Below, piece by piece: positions 4,864-7,159 of a stretch of DNA of 7,159 nt. The notes beneath the pieces were generated by a model. That model saw nothing but the letters and a program-made list of their open reading frames with translations. It ran no database searches and was not told the DNA's origin. The DNA lies in NCBI RefSeq assembly GCF_049059935.1, contig NZ_JBMGQR010000121.1:1-7159 (forward strand), in the 5' to 3' direction. The translations under genes were made by a program, and so were the position numbers. This DNA comes from JAURVT01 sp049059935 (lineage in GTDB: Bacteria; Actinomycetota; Actinomycetes; Propionibacteriales; Nocardioidaceae). Position 1 is the stretch's first letter; each line of letters starts with the position of its first letter.

Positions 4864-5047
4864 GGCGGCCCCGAGCCGCAGTCAGTCGCCCCGTCTTCTC
4901 GAGCACCAGCGCACCCCGTCCGTCCGCACACCTGTGGCCGTCGCCGCGTCCTCGATAGTCGATGATGCAGGCAGGAAGAACGACTCGAACGTCGCCCACG
5001 GGAACGGCCGCACCGCTGGCCTTGGTTCTGCTGACAAGTACATCTAA
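4853..5047 (+). CDS. Possible small ORF overlapping the pilin gene end
   Basis: 64 codons from an ATG that overlaps the last 11 nt of the pilin gene, in another frame. Third positions are G/C-rich (about 70%) and the product is polar (ending GRTAGLGSADKYI), with no recognised domain, signal or membrane segment. No clear ribosome binding site; translational coupling would be required. Otherwise this 237-bp stretch has only a short hairpin, GCGGC/GCCGC at 4865-4879, right after the pilin stop. Confidence 0.25.
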   Translation: MAAEAAPSRSQSPRLLEHQRTPSVRTPVAVAASSIVDDAGRKNDSNVAHGNGRTAGLGSADKYI

Positions 5048-5071
5048 AGTAAACTACCTGACATAAGGTAG
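5044..5071 (-). terminator. Terminator of the XRE regulator gene
   Basis: Read on the minus strand, CTACCT and AGGTAG pair around TATGTC, followed by TTTACTTT. The region is unusually AT-rich for this window and lies 30 bp after the regulator's stop codon. Stem of only 6 bp but with a T-rich tail. Confidence 0.55.
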
Positions 5072-5078
5072 ATTATCG

Positions 5079-5100
5079 GCGATGTGTCGCGATGTATCGC
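5079..5100. repeat. 22-bp tandem-motif repeat, downstream copy
   Basis: Two 10-bp units, GCGATGTGTC and GCGATGTATC, followed by GC. The second unit forms the perfect palindrome GCGAT-GT-ATCGC. It abuts the TAA stop (5101-5103) of the XRE gene. It matches 18 of 22 positions of the copy at 5611-5632. Confidence 0.75.
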
Positions 5101-5541
5101 TTACTGCGGGTGTCGGTCTGCCGTTTCGCGCCTGGACGCCTGCCACGCCTTCTGAACGGTGGCCTCGTCGACGCCCAGGACATCTGCCCACTTGCCAGGT
5201 TCGGTGATCCGGGCCGACCCGCGCAGAATCACCCCGGTGTGGCTGGCAGCCATGCCCAACGCCTGAGCCAACGACTCAACGGAATGGCCAGCGTGGAACC
5301 GTAGATCGAACAGGCGCGGCGGGTCAGGCGGCGGCGCCAGCTCTGTGGTGGGAACCTCCAAAGCAGCCGCCAGCGCCACGAGCGCGCTGGGCGGTGGGGT
5401 GTGCCGTCCCGAGGCGTACGTATGGACCGCGGTTCCGCTGAGATCGGCATGGATAGCCAGCTGCTCAGTGGTCCACCCCTTTGCTTCGCGAGCCATACGC
5501 AAGCGCTCGGGGTTCCACGACGTCAGCGATGGGCGGGCCAT
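5101..5541 (-). CDS. XRE-family regulator with two HTH regions
   Basis: 146 residues from ATG 5541. The frame is open to 5640 (33 more residues), but that extension covers the palindromic promoter region and is arginine/cysteine-rich, so the shorter start is preferred; the upstream AGG is a weak ribosome binding site. Residues 9-62 are a classic XRE HTH: WNPERLRMAREAKGWTTEQL, then a recognition helix in SGTAVHTYASGRHTPPPSAL and ALAAALEVPTTEL. A proline-rich hinge (PPPDPPRLFDLR) leads to a second HTH-like part, HSVESLAQALGMAASHTGVILRG, ending GKWADVLGVDEATVQKAWQA. Such double-HTH proteins are repressors in phages, plasmids and defence loci. It is transcribed in the same direction as the coiled-coil membrane protein upstream of it, and probably represses itself through the flanking repeats. 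Confidence 0.82.
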   Translation of the reverse strand: MARPSLTSWNPERLRMAREAKGWTTEQLAIHADLSGTAVHTYASGRHTPPPSALVALAAALEVPTTELAPPPDPPRLFDLRFHAGHSVESLAQALGMAASHTGVILRGSARITEPGKWADVLGVDEATVQKAWQASRRETADRHPQ

Positions 5542-5600
5542 CCGCCAAGCCTGTATCGATCCTCGGCTCGCCGCTAGTCTCGACGCGACGCGGCAACGAA

Positions 5601-5632
5601 ATATATGGCGGCAATGTATTGCGATGTATCGT
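5601..5632 (-). promoter_or_regulatory. 22-bp tandem-motif repeat, upstream copy, with AT-rich promoter core
   Basis: 5611-5632 reads GCAATGTATT, GCGATGTATC, GT: two 10-bp units in head-to-tail order. The first forms the perfect palindrome GCAAT-GT-ATTGC. Just downstream on the minus strand is ATATAT (5601-5606), a possible -10 region for the XRE gene, whose ATG lies about 60 bp further. Likely operator/promoter of the regulator. Confidence 0.65.
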
Positions 5633-5661
5633 GACAACAACTCAGCCGGTTTACTGTGTCA

Positions 5662-5682
5662 CCGTCCGCGCGTTACGGGCGG
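5662..5682. terminator. Hairpin downstream of the coiled-coil membrane gene
   Basis: CCGTCCG and CGGGCGG pair (one wobble) around a 7-nt loop about 40 bp after the stop of the minus-strand gene; a second small stem, CCGTT-TCG-AACGG, lies at 5694-5706. No T-tract, so only a weak candidate. Confidence 0.35.
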
Positions 5683-5723
5683 CTGCGCGGTTGCCGTTTC
5701 GAACGGTTTGGTCGGGCGGAAAC

Positions 5724-6974
5724 CTAAGCGCTGCCGGACCCGGTGTCTCGGTTGAGTGCGCTCAAAGCGCGTCCGACAGCCTCGTCGACACCTGCCCGGT
5801 CGCCACGGCGAGGTTGCTCCTCGAACGCGCGGCCGAACATGCGGGTGATGAAGTCAAGTTTGGCCTGCGCAGCGTCCTCGTCGCTCACATCTTCAAGGAA
5901 CGGGACTATGGCACGCAATTCAAGTTCCACGCGCTTGTTCGTGGCGGCCCTCTTGAGCGCCTGAGCTCCAAAGCGGAACGCAACGGCTGCGGCTCCAGCA
6001 AAAGTCACGGTCAGCCCAAACTTCAGACCAACGAACTGCCAGGAGACCGCAACGTCGCGTTCGATACCACCCACCGTCTCAAGCAGATACCACCCAAACC
6101 ACCCGAGGAACCCGAACCCCAACAGGTAGCCGAGCACGCCGACGACGTACTCGCGGTTGGCATAAGAGCCGTAGTCGCGCGCCAGCACAGCGCTGGCCGC
6201 TTTGCCCGTGACCCTCTCGACGCTCTGCTTGAGCTCGTTGATCTCGCCCAGCACGTCCTGGCCGCGGGTTCGGGACTCCTCCAACGAGCGCAGCATTGGT
6301 TCGGCCTGCTCGTCCACGAGCGCCTTGCGCTGCTCATCTAGCCAAGCCCGGAATGCCTTTTCGCGCGCACTTTGAGCTTCGGACGCTTCGGTCTCGACAC
6401 TCGCGAGCTTGGCATCCATCGATGCTGTTGCTGAGGTGACCTGCGCCTCGTGCTGGTCGATCGAAGTTTGCAATTCGGTCAGTTGTGTCTCGAGTGCCGC
6501 TACCTGTTCGGCGTGCGCACGTTCCCGTTCGTCGGCCTCAGTTTGAAGGCTCTCGTTGCGCTCAATGATGGCCGCCAGGCTGGCTTCGGTGCTCTTCTCG
6601 TAGTTCTCGAAGAACTCGTTCTCCAGCTTGCCTGTCCCACCTTGCCGACCACCGGGGTGTGGCCAGGCGCCAATCATGGGAAGGCAGCTCTCGGCAGAAG
6701 ACAGCGCGTTCTGCAAGTACGCCCGATCCGAGGGGATGCTCGACGCGTTGGCGTTGACGTCGGCCCAGATAGTGGACACCGAGTCGAGCATCCCGGCAGT
6801 GAAGTGTCGCCAGTCAGCGCCGCGGAACTTACGTACCTGCGCGCCGATCCATTGAATGCGGCGGCGATCGGCCCGTTGACCGGCAGGAGCCCCGCCTTGG
6901 GTCTTGCCCAGCTGAGCAAGCGCGTCATCGACCGCATCCCACAACGGGTGTGCGTCAAACTGTTCCGGTGTCAT
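5724..6974 (-). CDS. Coiled-coil protein with two membrane segments
   Basis: 416 residues from ATG 6974, preceded by GGGA; a TTG at 7010 is an inferior start. Residues 1-110 form a soluble domain (MTPEQFDAHPLWDAVDDALA ... FTAGMLDSVSTIWADVNANA). Residues 118-260 are a long charged coiled coil (ENEFFENYEKSTEASL ... AALETQLTELQTSI ... LGEINELKQSVERV). Two hydrophobic helices follow at 277-298 (VVGVLGYLLGFGFLGWFGWY) and 313-335 (FVGLKFGLTVTFAGAAAVAF). Residues 345-385 carry LELRAIVPFLEDVSDEDAAQ and KLDFITRMFGRAF. The helical hairpin suggests both ends are cytoplasmic. I see no enzyme motif and cannot name the family. Its place beside an XRE repressor in accessory DNA makes a sensor or membrane-acting effector of a defence or maintenance system conceivable, but this is inference. 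Confidence 0.8.
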   Translation of the reverse strand: MTPEQFDAHPLWDAVDDALAQLGKTQGGAPAGQRADRRRIQWIGAQVRKFRGADWRHFTAGMLDSVSTIWADVNANASSIPSDRAYLQNALSSAESCLPMIGAWPHPGGRQGGTGKLENEFFENYEKSTEASLAAIIERNESLQTEADERERAHAEQVAALETQLTELQTSIDQHEAQVTSATASMDAKLASVETEASEAQSAREKAFRAWLDEQRKALVDEQAEPMLRSLEESRTRGQDVLGEINELKQSVERVTGKAASAVLARDYGSYANREYVVGVLGYLLGFGFLGWFGWYLLETVGGIERDVAVSWQFVGLKFGLTVTFAGAAAVAFRFGAQALKRAATNKRVELELRAIVPFLEDVSDEDAAQAKLDFITRMFGRAFEEQPRRGDRAGVDEAVGRALSALNRDTGSGSA

Positions 6975-6989
6975 AGAGCGTCCCGAAAA

Positions 6990-7020
6990 TTTGTACGAAG
7001 GTGCCAGCAACGTATGTCAC
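6990..7020 (-). promoter_or_regulatory. Weak promoter candidate for the coiled-coil membrane gene
   Basis: On the minus strand GTGACA (complement of 7015-7020) and GTACAA or TACAAA (complement of 6990-6996) are spaced 18-19 bp. The predicted start of transcription would be only about 10 nt before ATG 6974. Low confidence. Confidence 0.25.
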
Positions 7021-7075
7021 CGGTCCGACAGAACACGCGGCACCGCACTTTTCGCTACCGCGCTGACGCGCCAGT

Positions 7076-7159
7076 TCAGAACCCGCGCGATACCGCGGCG
7101 CCGGCGCGCAGCCAGGCGCGTTGGGTGTCGGGGCGCAGCGCATCAAAGTTGATGATCCC
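7076..7159 (-). CDS. 3' end of an unidentified gene, cut by the window edge
   Basis: The minus-strand frame entering at 7159 is open for 27 codons to a TGA at 7078-7076 and reads DALRPDTQRAWLRAGAAVSR near its end, terminating GF. High G/C at third positions and a helical, protein-like composition support real coding. Too short to identify. It lies 101 bp upstream of the coiled-coil gene on the same strand and may belong to the same operon. Confidence 0.5.
   Translation of the reverse strand, partial: GIINFDALRPDTQRAWLRAGAAVSRGF

Noticed and set aside
5079..5100. Start of a CRISPR array or iteron cluster
   Set aside because: Only two 10-bp units occur per site, without unique spacers, so neither a CRISPR array nor a true iteron series is supported.
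5542..5640. 33-residue N-terminal extension of the XRE regulator
   Set aside because: It would place the AT-rich promoter-like DNA and palindromes inside coding sequence and encodes an atypical Arg/Cys-rich stretch.
5481..6341. 286-codon plus-strand frame antisense to the coiled-coil gene
   Set aside because: It crosses the XRE promoter region and mirrors the coiled-coil coding frame; composition shows no domain and no ribosome binding site.

Overview
The window is GC-rich with a strong G/C preference at third codon positions, GTG starts and many long GC-rich inverted repeats. This points to an actinobacterium; I cannot name the genus. It reads as accessory DNA (an integrative element, plasmid or degraded prophage) rather than a housekeeping region. 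There is no rRNA, tRNA, CRISPR array or complete integrase/transposase.

Left block (1-2906, all minus strand). Transcription would run from a putative replication initiator (winged HTH plus C-terminal zinc ribbon), through a small beta-rich hypothetical gene, to a tandem-repeat Ltp-family surface protein of the superinfection-exclusion type, then to the N-terminus of a BldC/excisionase-like HTH protein cut by the left edge. This rep ... xis-like order resembles actinomycete integrative elements, where an integrase usually follows; that gene, if present, lies outside the window. Several inverted repeats sit inside the rep coding sequence and a direct repeat lies just upstream of it, so the replication origin could be here.

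Middle block (3060-4600). A small ribbon-helix-helix gene (minus) and a two-gene BrnT-like toxin / HTH partner operon (plus) lie between two diverged copies of a ~95-bp terminator-containing repeat. The operon starts under two copies of the operator-like palindrome GTCAAG-N4-CTTGAC; the second copy covers the ribosome binding site. About 430 bp between the two units holds no convincing complete gene.

Right block (4600-7159). An orphan Flp-type pilin gene (plus) is followed by a two-HTH XRE regulator (minus) bracketed at both ends by the same 22-bp tandem-motif repeat. Next are a coiled-coil protein with two membrane segments (minus) and the last 27 codons of another minus-strand gene.

The cargo (Ltp exclusion protein, toxin-antitoxin-like pair, self-flanked XRE regulator, coiled-coil membrane protein) is what is often found in phage-defence or element-maintenance loci. 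No complete known defence system can be recognised from sequence reading alone.
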